Shown here: one piece after another, positions 27,964 through 36,292 of the stretch
How the letters are laid out: every line of letters begins with the position of its first letter
Numbering within the stretch: position 1 is the stretch's first letter
Assembly (NCBI GenBank): GCA_964523885.1
Contig: CAZFYX010000094.1
Span: 7,369 to 71,368, forward strand
DNA: 64,000 nt
Direction of reading: 5' to 3'
Source of the DNA: SHXO01 sp964523885
GTDB taxonomy: Bacteria; Pseudomonadota; Gammaproteobacteria; Burkholderiales; SHXO01
Made by a program: the position numbers and the translations under genes
Notes under the pieces: model-generated
What the model was told of the DNA's origin: nothing
The model's database searches: none
What the model saw: the letters and a program-made list of their open reading frames with translations, nothing else

Positions 27964-30885
27964 TCAGCGCTTCGCACCCGCGTCGGCCCCGCGCGGCGCT
28001 GCCCCGACATCCGACGGCGCGGCGACCGGCGCCAGCGTCGTGGTCGTCAGGTCGCGCGGCGCGATGATCACCGGTAGCGCGCGCTTCGGGTCGAGATACT
28101 TGCGTGCCACCTGGTCGAGGTCTGCCACGGTCAACGAGGAGATCTCCTGCAGGCTCGTGGCGGCACGGGCGAGCTTCTCGGGCCGCTCCTGCGAACCGCT
28201 GATGATGGCGTTGAGCAGGTAGCTGTTGTTCGACAGCATCCTGCGCAGCTCGCTCACGACCGGGTTGCGTGCCCGCTCCAGCTCGTCGGCCGTCACCCCC
28301 TTCTCGTAGACCTCGCCGCCGATCGCGACGATCTCCTCGGCCAGCACCTGCGCCTTCTGGGGCGGGGCGTCCACCACGGCGTAGAGGAATCCGAAGCCGG
28401 GGAAGACCTGGCTCGGTGCGTGATCGCCCTGCGCGGTGTAGGTGAGCCCCTGCAGGTTGCGCACGCGCTCCAGCACGCGGTTGCCGACCACCTTCGCCAG
28501 CACGAACAGGCGGCGCACGTCGTGCAGCTGACTGAAGTCGGTGGTGGGCCAGTACACCGCGGCCAGCGCCTTCGGATCGCTGGTCTCGTACGGGAAGGTG
28601 GTCAGCGCCTTGGCGTCGGGAAAGTGCACGACGCGGGCGGCATCGAACGCCGGCTTCTCGGCCGCCCGGGTCGGCAGGCTGCCGAACGTGGCGGCGAGCA
28701 TGCCGATCGTGGCATCCATGTCGAAGTCGCCGACGATGGAAACCTCGAGGTAGCCGCGCGAGAGCGGTTCGCGCAGTGCCTCGCGGACCTCGTCCAACGT
28801 GCGGGCGGCCAGCATGGCCTGCTCGGGGTAGCCGAAGCGCGGATCGCCTCCGCGCAGGTAGCGCACCACCTCCTTCTGCATGATGCCCATGGGGGTGCGC
28901 TCGAGGCTCTGGTAGAGCTGCGGCAGACCCTGGCGGAAGCGTGCCTGCGCCTCCGGGCGATAGGCAGGATCGACCAGGTAGGCCGCGAGCAGCTGCAGCT
29001 GGAGCTGCAGGTCCTGCGGCGTGGTGCGGCCGGCGAGCACGAAGGCGTCGTCGTCGACGTCGAAGCTCATGCCGACCGTGCGTCCGGCGGTGAGGCGGGT
29101 GAGATCGTCGAGGGTGTGCTTGCCCAGGCCGCCCGCCATGAAGGCCGACTCGGCGAGCTGTTCGAGGCCCGGCTTGTCCTGCGGCAGCTGGAGCCGGCCG
29201 CCGCCCGCGCGCACCGCGACCAGCACGGAGTTGGCCTCGAAGTCGGTGCGCTTGAGGTTGACCCGCACGTTGTTGGCGAAGCGCAGCTGGGTCACGTCCA
29301 GCACGTCGGTCTGCTTGCGCGAGACCACCGCGGACGGAGTACCGAAGCTCTGGTAGGCGAACTCCTGCTGCGCCCCCTTCGCCGGCGGCGCGACCGCCAC
29401 CGCCTGGCTGGACCGGTACGCCTGCGTGATCGCGGCCTGCGCGTCATCCAGCTTGACCGGACCGGACACCATGATCAGCGGGCCGCTGCCGTTCCACAGC
29501 TGGCGCGCCGCCGCGAGCATCGTGTCGGGCGTCACCTCCGCGAGCATCTTGCGCACTTCCTGCACGTCCTGCTCCGGGCTCGTGAAGGTGTGCCGCTCGA
29601 TCAGGCTGCCCACGATCTCCTCGGCCAGCTCGTTCGACTCGCGCGTGGCGGCGCCGCGCAGCGCCTGCTCGTAGTGGCTCACGACCTGGCGCACCTGCTC
29701 GTCGATCTCAGCCTCGGTGAAGCCGTACGTCAACGCGCGGCGCAGCTCCTGCTCCGCCACTGCGACACCTTCGCGCCAGCGCTCGGGCTGGGTGTTGATG
29801 GTGATCGCGCCGATGCGCGCCACGTCGGCGAAGTCGTCGGTGTAGGCTGCCCCGCCGAGGAACGGCGCATCCGGCTGCAGCGCGAGGGTGGCCAGGCGCC
29901 GGCTGATGATCGCGTGTGCCAGGTAGAGGTCGAGGTCCTGCACCCGCCTGGCGTGCACGTCGGGCTGCGGCGTGATCGGCTTGACCACCTGCAGCGCGAC
30001 GTTGGTACGCCCCTCCGCTTCGTAGTGCACCCGCGCTTCGAGTCCGCGCTGGCCGATCGTGCCCACGTCCGGATTGGGCACTTCGGGCCCGCGGGCGCGC
30101 AGGTCGGCGAAGTGGGTGCGGATCAGCCCTTCGATCTGCTTCGGATCGAAGGCGCCGACGACCACCAGGGTGGTGCGTGACGGCGTGTAGTAGTCGCGGT
30201 AGAAGGCCTCGATGCGTTCGCGCGGCGCGTTGCCGACGACCTCCTCGGTGCCGATCGGGCTGCGCTTCGCGATCAGCGTGTCGGGCATGATGAAGCCGAG
30301 GTTGGCGTCCATGGCCCGAAACTGGGCGGTGTCGCGCAGGCGCTTCTCGCTCAGGATCACGCCGCGCTCGCGCTCCAGATCGCTGCCGGGGATAAGCAGC
30401 TTGTCCAGCTTCTCGCGCATCACGAACAGGCTCTTGTCGAGCACCGCGGGATCGTTGGACGGCAGCTCCAGCTGGTAGACGGTGTTGTCGTAGCTGGTGC
30501 GGGCGTTGGTGTCGGCACCGAAGGCCATGCCCAGGCGTTCGAGGTACTGGACCAGGTCGCCGGCGGGCATGTTCCGGCTGCCCTTGAACGCCATGTGCTC
30601 GAGGAAGTGCGCCAGCCCGCGCTGGTCGTCCTGCTCCATCAGCGAACCGGCATCCACCAGCATGCGGATGCTGATCCGGTCCTTGGGCGTGTTGTTGGGC
30701 AGCAGGACATAGCGCATGCCGTTGTCCAGGCGTCCCCAGATGACGTTGGGGTCGGGCGCGACGTCGCTCGATTCGTGGGGCCAGGCGGTGCGCCGCTCCA
30801 ACTCGCGCGCCTGGACACCGGTGCCGGCCAGGAGCGCCGCAATCAGCAGCAGGATGAAGGGGACGGACGTGCGGTGGAAGCGCAT
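27964..30885 (-). CDS. M16 family zinc metalloprotease (pitrilysin/PqqL-like, two-domain)
   Basis: 973-aa secreted protease. A signal peptide (about 1-26, ending GVQA) precedes the first M16 domain with the inverted zinc motif HFLEH (93-97) and the downstream ERERGVILSEKRLRD glutamate. A second, inactive-type M16 half follows. The C-terminal part contains FPYETSDPKALAAVYWPTTDFSQ and YTAQGDHAPSQVFPGFGF, typical of PqqL-like peptidases. It should degrade peptides in the periplasm. The start is set at ATG 30885, since the same frame continues far upstream only by chance, through an ORF antiparallel to no gene and out of frame with ETF-QO. Convergent with slipin. Confidence 0.92.
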   Translation of the reverse strand: MRFHRTSVPFILLLIAALLAGTGVQARELERRTAWPHESSDVAPDPNVIWGRLDNGMRYVLLPNNTPKDRISIRMLVDAGSLMEQDDQRGLAHFLEHMAFKGSRNMPAGDLVQYLERLGMAFGADTNARTSYDNTVYQLELPSNDPAVLDKSLFVMREKLDKLLIPGSDLERERGVILSEKRLRDTAQFRAMDANLGFIMPDTLIAKRSPIGTEEVVGNAPRERIEAFYRDYYTPSRTTLVVVGAFDPKQIEGLIRTHFADLRARGPEVPNPDVGTIGQRGLEARVHYEAEGRTNVALQVVKPITPQPDVHARRVQDLDLYLAHAIISRRLATLALQPDAPFLGGAAYTDDFADVARIGAITINTQPERWREGVAVAEQELRRALTYGFTEAEIDEQVRQVVSHYEQALRGAATRESNELAEEIVGSLIERHTFTSPEQDVQEVRKMLAEVTPDTMLAAARQLWNGSGPLIMVSGPVKLDDAQAAITQAYRSSQAVAVAPPAKGAQQEFAYQSFGTPSAVVSRKQTDVLDVTQLRFANNVRVNLKRTDFEANSVLVAVRAGGGRLQLPQDKPGLEQLAESAFMAGGLGKHTLDDLTRLTAGRTVGMSFDVDDDAFVLAGRTTPQDLQLQLQLLAAYLVDPAYRPEAQARFRQGLPQLYQSLERTPMGIMQKEVVRYLRGGDPRFGYPEQAMLAARTLDEVREALREPLSRGYLEVSIVGDFDMDATIGMLAATFGSLPTRAAEKPAFDAARVVHFPDAKALTTFPYETSDPKALAAVYWPTTDFSQLHDVRRLFVLAKVVGNRVLERVRNLQGLTYTAQGDHAPSQVFPGFGFLYAVVDAPPQKAQVLAEEIVAIGGEVYEKGVTADELERARNPVVSELRRMLSNNSYLLNAIISGSQERPEKLARAATSLQEISSLTVADLDQVARKYLDPKRALPVIIAPRDLTTTTLAPVAAPSDVGAAPRGADAGAKR

Positions 30886-31013
30886 GCGGGTGGGCACCTG
30901 GAGCGAAGCGTTGAAATGGGTCGGCCGCGCTTCGCGCGGCCGCATGCCCTCAAGACCGGGCGGAACGCCGGGAGTTCCCGGACCGCAAGCAAGCCGGATG
31001 CCGCCGGCGCGGC

Positions 31014-32648
31014 TCACATGTTCGGATAATTGGGCCCGCCGCCGCCCTCGGGCACTACCCAGTCGATGTTCTGGGTGGGGTCCTTGATGTCGCAGGTCTT
31101 GCAGTGCACGCAGTTCTGCGCGTTGATCTGCAGGCGCGGGTTGCGCCCCTCTGCGTCGCGGACGATCTCGTACACGCCGGCCGGGCAGTAGCGCTGCTCG
31201 GGCGCGTCGTATTCGGCCAGGTTGACGGCGATGGGCGCTGCCGGGTCCCTGAGCCGCAGGTGGCTGGGCTGGTCCTCTTCGTGGTTGGTGCTGGACAGGA
31301 ACACCGAGGACAGGCGGTCGAAGGTGACCACGCCGTCGGGCTTCGGGTAATCGATGGGCTGGTACTGCCCCTTGCGTTTGAGCTGCTCGTGGTCGGCGTG
31401 GTTGTGCAGCGTCCAGGGGGCCTTGCCGCGCAGCACGTAGGTTTCCAGCGCGCCATAGCCCATGGCGGCCCAGAAGCCCCAGTGGAAGCTGGGCCGGATG
31501 TTGCGCACGGTGTTCAGCTCGTCCCACAGCCAGGTCCTGCGCAGGCGCTCGGGATAGGTGGTGACCTCGGGGCCATCGCCTCCGGTCAGGTGGTCGTACA
31601 GCGCCTCCGCGGCAGTCATGCCCGACTTCATCGCCGTGTGCGTGCCCTTGATCTTGGGCACGTTGAGGAAGCCGGCGGTGTCGCCCACCAGCAGTCCGCC
31701 CGCGAAGGTGAGGCGGGGCAGCGATTGCAGGCCGCCCTCCGACAGCGCGCGCGCCCCATAGGCGATGCGCCGGCCGCCTTCGAACGTGGGCCGGATCGCA
31801 GGGTGGTTCTTGAAGCGCTGGAACTCCTCGTAGGGACTGAGGTAGGGATTCTGGTAGTCCAGCCCGACCACGAAGCCCACCGCGACCTGGTTGCTGCCGA
31901 GGTGATAGAGGAACGAGCCGCCGTAGGTGCTGGTGTCCAGCGGCCAGCCCACGGTGTGGATCACCAGCCCGGCCTGGGCCCTGGCGGGGTCGACTTCCCA
32001 GAGCTCCTTGATGCCGATGCCGTAGGTCTGCGGGTCGACGCCTTCGCGCAGGCCGAAGCGCTCGAACAGACGCTTGGTCAGCGATCCGCGGCAGCCCTCG
32101 GCGAACACGGTCTGGCGCGCGTGCAGCTCCATGCCCGGCTGGTAGCGCTCGGTCTGCTCTCCGCCCTTGCCGATGCCCATGTCGCCGGTCGCAACGCCCT
32201 TCACCCGGCCGTCCTCGTGATAGAGCACTTCGGCCGCCGCGAAGCCCGGATAGATCTCCACGCCGAGCGCTTCGGCCTGCTCGCCGAGCCAGCGGCAGAC
32301 GTTGCCCAGGCTCACGATGTAGTTGCCCTCGTTGTGCATCTGCGGGGGCGTGGGCAGGCGCCACGCCCTGGAGGCGGTGAGGAACAGCAGGCGGTCCTCT
32401 CGCGCCGGGGTCTCCAGCGGTGCGCCGCGCTCCTTCCAGTCGGGGAACAGCTCGTTGAGCGCACGCGGTTCGACCACGGCACCGGACAGGATGTGGGCAC
32501 CGACCTCGGAGCCCTTCTCGATCACGCACACCGACAGGTCGGTGCCGCGCTCGGCGCACAGCTGCTTCAGCCGGATGGCGGTGGCGAGCCCCGATGGGCC
32601 CGCACCGACCACCACGACGTCATACTCCATCGACTCGCGTTCTGACAT
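31014..32648 (-). CDS. Electron transfer flavoprotein-ubiquinone oxidoreductase
   Basis: 544-aa membrane-attached iron-sulfur flavoenzyme that passes electrons from ETF to ubiquinone. The N-terminal FAD motif is DVVVVGAGPSGLATAIRLKQ. QTVFAEGCRGSLTK and GDTAGFLNVPKIKGTHTAMKSG are family segments. The C-terminal 4Fe-4S ligands are in RYCPAGVYE and NCVHCKTCDIKDPTQNIDW. Full family length. It completes the pathway from the two acyl-CoA dehydrogenases and EtfBA. It is transcribed divergently from a thioesterase gene, with a palindrome in the shared 90-bp spacer. Confidence 0.97.
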   Translation of the reverse strand: MSERESMEYDVVVVGAGPSGLATAIRLKQLCAERGTDLSVCVIEKGSEVGAHILSGAVVEPRALNELFPDWKERGAPLETPAREDRLLFLTASRAWRLPTPPQMHNEGNYIVSLGNVCRWLGEQAEALGVEIYPGFAAAEVLYHEDGRVKGVATGDMGIGKGGEQTERYQPGMELHARQTVFAEGCRGSLTKRLFERFGLREGVDPQTYGIGIKELWEVDPARAQAGLVIHTVGWPLDTSTYGGSFLYHLGSNQVAVGFVVGLDYQNPYLSPYEEFQRFKNHPAIRPTFEGGRRIAYGARALSEGGLQSLPRLTFAGGLLVGDTAGFLNVPKIKGTHTAMKSGMTAAEALYDHLTGGDGPEVTTYPERLRRTWLWDELNTVRNIRPSFHWGFWAAMGYGALETYVLRGKAPWTLHNHADHEQLKRKGQYQPIDYPKPDGVVTFDRLSSVFLSSTNHEEDQPSHLRLRDPAAPIAVNLAEYDAPEQRYCPAGVYEIVRDAEGRNPRLQINAQNCVHCKTCDIKDPTQNIDWVVPEGGGGPNYPNM

Positions 32649-32688
32649 GGCCTTTCTCTGGCGGCGCGGGGCGCGGTGCGCCCCTTGC

Positions 32689-32725
32689 TACAATCAAGCG
32701 GAAACGGACGATATTAAACCGTTTC
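32689..32725. promoter_or_regulatory. Divergent spacer with -10-like box and GAAACGG/CCGTTTC palindrome
   Basis: A TACAAT -10-like box at 32689-32694 points toward the thioesterase. Just after it GAAACGG (32701-32707) and CCGTTTC (32719-32725) form a 7-bp inverted repeat around 11 bases. The half sites resemble the GAAAC/GTTTC halves of PsrA-type operators, but the spacing is longer than the usual 2-4 bases. It may bind a different regulator. Confidence 0.4.
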
Positions 32726-32738
32726 AGGGAGCAGCAAA

Positions 32739-33167
32739 GTGGTCGAGCGCGGACAGGACGCGAAGCTGGTGCACGTGGAGCGCATGCAGATGCGCTGGGG
32801 CGACATGGATGCCCTCGGGCACATGAACAACACGGTCTACTTCCGCTACCTCGAGCAGGCGCGCATCTCGTGGTTCGACAAGCTCGGCGCGGACTACACC
32901 CGCATGCCAGAGGGCGCGATCCTGGGCAGCATCTCCTGCCGCTTCATCATCCCCGCAGTGTACCCGGCCGATCTCGACGTCACCCTGCTGGCCGGGCCAC
33001 CCCGGCGCAGCACGTTCTCGCTGTTCAGCGAGATCCGCGAGCACAGCCAGTCCGAGCGGGTGTATGCGCGGGCCGAAGCCGTGATGGTGTGGATCGATCT
33101 GAAGGAAGGCAGGTCCCGGCCGCTGCCGGACTGGCTGCGCAAGCTGCTGCCTGCGCCGCACGAGTGA
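32739..33167 (+). CDS. Acyl-CoA thioesterase, 4HBT hotdog family
   Basis: 142-aa hotdog protein starting at GTG 32739 with GGGAG upstream. The signature MRWGDMDALGHMNNTVYFRYLEQARISWFDKLG is that of YbgC/4-hydroxybenzoyl-CoA thioesterase-type enzymes, with the catalytic Asp in GDMDALGHMNN. Cytoplasmic hydrolysis of short or aromatic acyl-CoA is expected. It is divergent from the ETF-QO gene, which suggests shared control with fatty-acid breakdown. Confidence 0.9.
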   Translation: MVERGQDAKLVHVERMQMRWGDMDALGHMNNTVYFRYLEQARISWFDKLGADYTRMPEGAILGSISCRFIIPAVYPADLDVTLLAGPPRRSTFSLFSEIREHSQSERVYARAEAVMVWIDLKEGRSRPLPDWLRKLLPAPHE

Positions 33168-33195
33168 GCCCGGTGCGTTTCCCGGTGGCCGTCCC

Positions 33196-33975
33196 TCAGG
33201 CGGGCTGCTGGCCGCGCAGCGCGTCCGCGTCGAACACCTGTCCCGACACGCCGCGGCTGTCCGGTCCCACCAGGTAGAGATAAAGCGGCATCAGGCTGTC
33301 GATGCTCGCGCGGGATGCCGGCAGCTCGCCCGGGTGGGTCCGCGCACGGCAGGGCGAGTCCACCTTCCCGGGCACCACCAGGTTGATGCGCATGTGCGGC
33401 GATTGCTCCCACTCCTGCGCCAGGATCCGGGCATAGGGCGTCAGTCCGCTCTTCGACACGGCGAAGCCCCCCCAGTAGGCGCTGGGGTGCAGCGCGTGGG
33501 TCTCGCTGGTCACCACCACGGATGCGTCCGGTGCCGCGCGCAGCAGCGGCAGGCAGGCCTTCGTCAGCGCGAACGGCGCGACCGTGTTCACGCGCAGCAG
33601 CCGCACCCAGTCGTCGAGATGTTCGTATTCGAGCGCGGTCAGGTGCACGAAGTGCGCGGCGTTGTGGAGGATGCCGTCCAGGCGCCCGAACTGCGAGCGG
33701 ATGGTCTGCTCGACGTTGTCGTAGTCGCGTTCGCCCGCGGTCGACAGGTCCAGCGGCAGCAGGGCGGGCTCCGCCGCGCCGCCGGTGGTGATCTCGTCGT
33801 AGACCTGCTCCAGGCGCTGGACGTTGCGGCCGTGCAGGATCACCGAGGCGCCATGCGCAGCGAAGGTCCGTGCCGCAGCCGCGCCGATGCCGGTGCTGGC
33901 GCCGGTGACGAGCACCACGCGGCCCTTGAGCAGCGCGGGTGCGGCTTGGTAGTGCAGGGGATCGGGCAGAGCCAT
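33196..33975 (-). CDS. SDR oxidoreductase, YciK-like, with Phe in place of the catalytic Tyr
   Basis: 259-aa short-chain dehydrogenase. It shows HYQAAPALLKGRVVLVTGAS and GRLDGILHNAA, as in YciK-type SDRs, with the glycine motif TGASTGIGAAAA. At the catalytic YxxxK position it reads WGGFAVSK: the Lys is present but the Tyr is Phe. A Tyr lies four residues earlier, out of register. The enzyme may be inactive as a classic SDR or use another residue. The stop follows a convergent thioesterase, and the start lies 10 bases downstream of the hpnE stop on the same strand, so it is probably the last gene of the hpn operon. Role unknown. Confidence 0.85.
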   Translation of the reverse strand: MALPDPLHYQAAPALLKGRVVLVTGASTGIGAAAARTFAAHGASVILHGRNVQRLEQVYDEITTGGAAEPALLPLDLSTAGERDYDNVEQTIRSQFGRLDGILHNAAHFVHLTALEYEHLDDWVRLLRVNTVAPFALTKACLPLLRAAPDASVVVTSETHALHPSAYWGGFAVSKSGLTPYARILAQEWEQSPHMRINLVVPGKVDSPCRARTHPGELPASRASIDSLMPLYLYLVGPDSRGVSGQVFDADALRGQQPA

Positions 33976-33985
33976 CGCGTGTTCC

Positions 33986-35329
33986 TCATCCAGGGGCGGG
34001 CGCCGCGTCGGTGCCCGCGGGTTCGTCGGCCAGCGCCAGCCGGGCGCAGGTGATGCCGCTGCGCACGGCAGCCTCGAGGGTGCCGGGGTACGGGCTGTCG
34101 GTGTAGTCCCCGGCGAGGTAGAGGCCGGCCAGCGGGGTGCGTTGCGAGGGACGGGACAGACCGGGCGTGCACGCGAACGTCGCGCGCTGCTCGGTGATCA
34201 CCTTGCTCCACGCCGGCGGACCGGGCAGGGCGGGGAACGCCTGCTGCAACTCGGCGTGCACGACGGCGGTGAGTGCGGGGTGGTCCAGGTCCTCGTGCGC
34301 ACCGTGCGCGCTGATGACCACTGCAAGCAGGCCCGCCTGGCTGCACAACTGCCCCCGGTCGAACACCCACTGGGCCAGCCCGCCGGCGAGTCCGAGCATC
34401 GGTTGCGGGATCCGTACCTGCGGCGGGTACTGCAGATAGACCGTGCAGATCGGCTCGTGGCGCAGCGCTGCGATCTGGTCCAGCACCGGACGCATGGGGG
34501 CGAGACCGCCGAGCACGTCCGGCACGCGATAGGGCGGGAGGGCGCACACCACCTGATGGAAGCGCTCGATGCCGTCACTGGTCAGCACTTCGAAGCCGGC
34601 CTCCGTGGGGCGCACCTGCTTGACCGCGCGGCCGGGCAGGATCCGCCCGCCGTGCGCCTCGACGTAGCGGCAGGCCGGATCGGGAAACAGGCGGCTGAGG
34701 TCCTCGCCGGGCAGGAGCATCTGGCTGTCGGCGCGCGCGCCGTTCAGGCTGTCACGGAGCACGTTGAGGAAGACCTGGGCCGAGGCTGCCTCGGGCGGCG
34801 TGTTGAGCGCCGCCACGCACAGCGGCTCCCAGAGATAGCGCCGCGCGTTCTCGCCCTGCGCATGACGGGTGAGCAGATCGGCCACCGTGACGTCGGTGTC
34901 GATCCGGAAGCCGGTCGCACGCATGCTCTGCATGAAGCGGGCCGCCGCGATGCGTTCACCCCAGCGCAGGCCGCGCGCCGTGAGCAGTCCGGCGGCGAGG
35001 TGCAGCGGCGCCGGGAGCGCGGGCGCGCGCAGCCGGAACCTGCCGTGCACGTGCAGGTCCAGCGGCAGGGTGCGCAGGCCGGTGTCGGTCCCGCGCACGA
35101 GGCGCAGCAGCCGCAGCGTCTCGCGATACGCGCCCACGAGGATGTGTGCGCCGTTGTCCAGCGCCAGCCCGTTGACGTCGACCCGGCGCGCTCGCCCGCC
35201 AAGCGTGCGGGCCGCCTCGAACACCGTGACCGGCGCGCCCGCGCACGCGAGCTCCACCGCAGCGGCCATGCCGGCCCAGCCGGCGCCGATCACGGCGAGA
35301 GGCGAGAGGCGAGAGGCTGGAGGGGGCAT
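33986..35329 (-). CDS. hpnE: Hydroxysqualene dehydroxylase HpnE
   Basis: 447-aa FAD-dependent amine-oxidase-fold protein that converts hydroxysqualene to squalene. The FAD motif AVIGAGWAGMAAAVELACAG sits near the N-terminus, followed by EAARTLGGRARRVDVNGLALDNGAHILVGAY. The C-terminal FAD segment is GLYLAGDYTDSPYPGTLEAAVRSG. The first eleven codons are made of the GAGGCGA-type repeat that fills the spacer before it (MPPPASRLSPL reads the repeat inverse). A GTG at the Val of AVIGAG could also start translation. Works with HpnC and HpnD upstream. Confidence 0.93.
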   Translation of the reverse strand: MPPPASRLSPLAVIGAGWAGMAAAVELACAGAPVTVFEAARTLGGRARRVDVNGLALDNGAHILVGAYRETLRLLRLVRGTDTGLRTLPLDLHVHGRFRLRAPALPAPLHLAAGLLTARGLRWGERIAAARFMQSMRATGFRIDTDVTVADLLTRHAQGENARRYLWEPLCVAALNTPPEAASAQVFLNVLRDSLNGARADSQMLLPGEDLSRLFPDPACRYVEAHGGRILPGRAVKQVRPTEAGFEVLTSDGIERFHQVVCALPPYRVPDVLGGLAPMRPVLDQIAALRHEPICTVYLQYPPQVRIPQPMLGLAGGLAQWVFDRGQLCSQAGLLAVVISAHGAHEDLDHPALTAVVHAELQQAFPALPGPPAWSKVITEQRATFACTPGLSRPSQRTPLAGLYLAGDYTDSPYPGTLEAAVRSGITCARLALADEPAGTDAAPAPG

Positions 35330-35450
35330 AGGCGAGAGGCGAGAGGCTAGAGGCTAGAGGCTAGAGGCGGGAGGCCAGAGGCTGCAGACAACAAAGCACC
35401 CGGGAGCTGGCCACCAGTCCTCTGGCCTCTCGCTTCTGGCCTCTAGCCTT
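35295..35450. repeat. GAGGCTA / GAGGCGA heptamer array with inverted arm
   Basis: This 7-nt direct repeat array (GAGGCGA, then GAGGCTA three times in a row, GAGGCGG, GAGGCCA) runs from within the start of hpnE to about 35382. The inverse arm (CCTCTGGCCTCTCGCTTCTGG, CCTCTAGCC) is at 35419-35450 and ends eight bases before the hpnD stop. It fills the hpnD-hpnE spacer and covers the hpnE start codon. Confidence 0.9.
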
Positions 35451-35457
35451 CCCCGCA

Positions 35458-36291
35458 TCACCCCTTCACCCACGTCCGCCAGGCGATCCACAGCTTGCGC
35501 AGCGGCGTGAGCGCGATGCGCTGGTTGAGCACCTTGCCGCCGGATGCGTCGATCTCGTCGAGCAGCGTGCGATAGATCGCCGCCATGATCAGCCCGGGGC
35601 GCTGCGGGCGGCGGTCGACCGCGGGCAGCAGTGCGAAGGCGCGCTCGTAGTACTCGCGGGCGCGCCGGATCTGGAACTGCATCAGCCGGCTGAAGCGCTC
35701 GTCCTCCTTCAGTGCGATGAGGTCGTCGGTGGCCAGGTCGAAGCGGGCCAGCTCGTCCAGCGGCAGGTAGATGCGGTTGCGGCGCACGTCCTCGCCGACG
35801 TCGCGCACGATGTTGGTGAGCTGGAACGCGATGCCCAGCGTGCGGGCGTACTCCAGCGTCGCAGGCTGGGTGAAGCCGAAGATGCGCGCCGACAGCAGCC
35901 CGACCACGCCCGCGACCCGATGGCAGTAGACCTCCAGCGTGGCGAAGTCCGGGTAGCGGTTGTAATCGAGGTCCATGCGCATGCCCTCGATGATGTCGAG
36001 CATCAGCCCGCGCTCGAGTCCGAACGCCCCGACCACCGGGGCGAGCGCCTGGCCCACCGGGTGCTGGGGGTTGCCGGCGAAGACGCGCCCGACCTCGTCG
36101 GTCCACCAAGCCAGCTTGGTGCGCGCCACGCCCGGGTCGGACACCTCGTCGACCACGTCGTCGACCTCGCGGCAGTACGCGTACAGCGCGGTGATGGCGC
36201 GGCGCCGGGGCGGGGGCAGGAACAGGAAGCTGTAGTAGAAGCTCGACCCGCTCGCGGCGGCCTTCTGCTGGCAGTACTCGTCCGGCGTCAT
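35458..36291 (-). CDS. hpnD: Presqualene diphosphate synthase HpnD
   Basis: 277-aa trans-isoprenyl-diphosphate head-to-head synthase that joins two farnesyl diphosphates into presqualene diphosphate. The two Asp-rich motifs are YCREVDDVVDEVSD and QLTNIVRDVGEDVRRNRIYLP. RAREYYERAFALLP and ASGGKVLNQRIALTPLRKLWIAW are normal for HpnD. The start is ATG 36291 (MTPDEYCQQKAAASGSSFYY), one base after the hpnC stop; the longer frame runs through hpnC and is not real. Cytoplasmic side of hopanoid/squalene synthesis. Confidence 0.95.
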   Translation of the reverse strand: MTPDEYCQQKAAASGSSFYYSFLFLPPPRRRAITALYAYCREVDDVVDEVSDPGVARTKLAWWTDEVGRVFAGNPQHPVGQALAPVVGAFGLERGLMLDIIEGMRMDLDYNRYPDFATLEVYCHRVAGVVGLLSARIFGFTQPATLEYARTLGIAFQLTNIVRDVGEDVRRNRIYLPLDELARFDLATDDLIALKEDERFSRLMQFQIRRAREYYERAFALLPAVDRRPQRPGLIMAAIYRTLLDEIDASGGKVLNQRIALTPLRKLWIAWRTWVKG

Positions 36292-36292
36292 C

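Noticed and set aside
30886..32559. N-terminal extension of the M16 protease reading through the ETF-QO region (total 1531 codons)
   Set aside because: The extension is an alternative frame of the ETF-QO gene on the same strand, and the signal peptide at ATG 30885 marks the real start.
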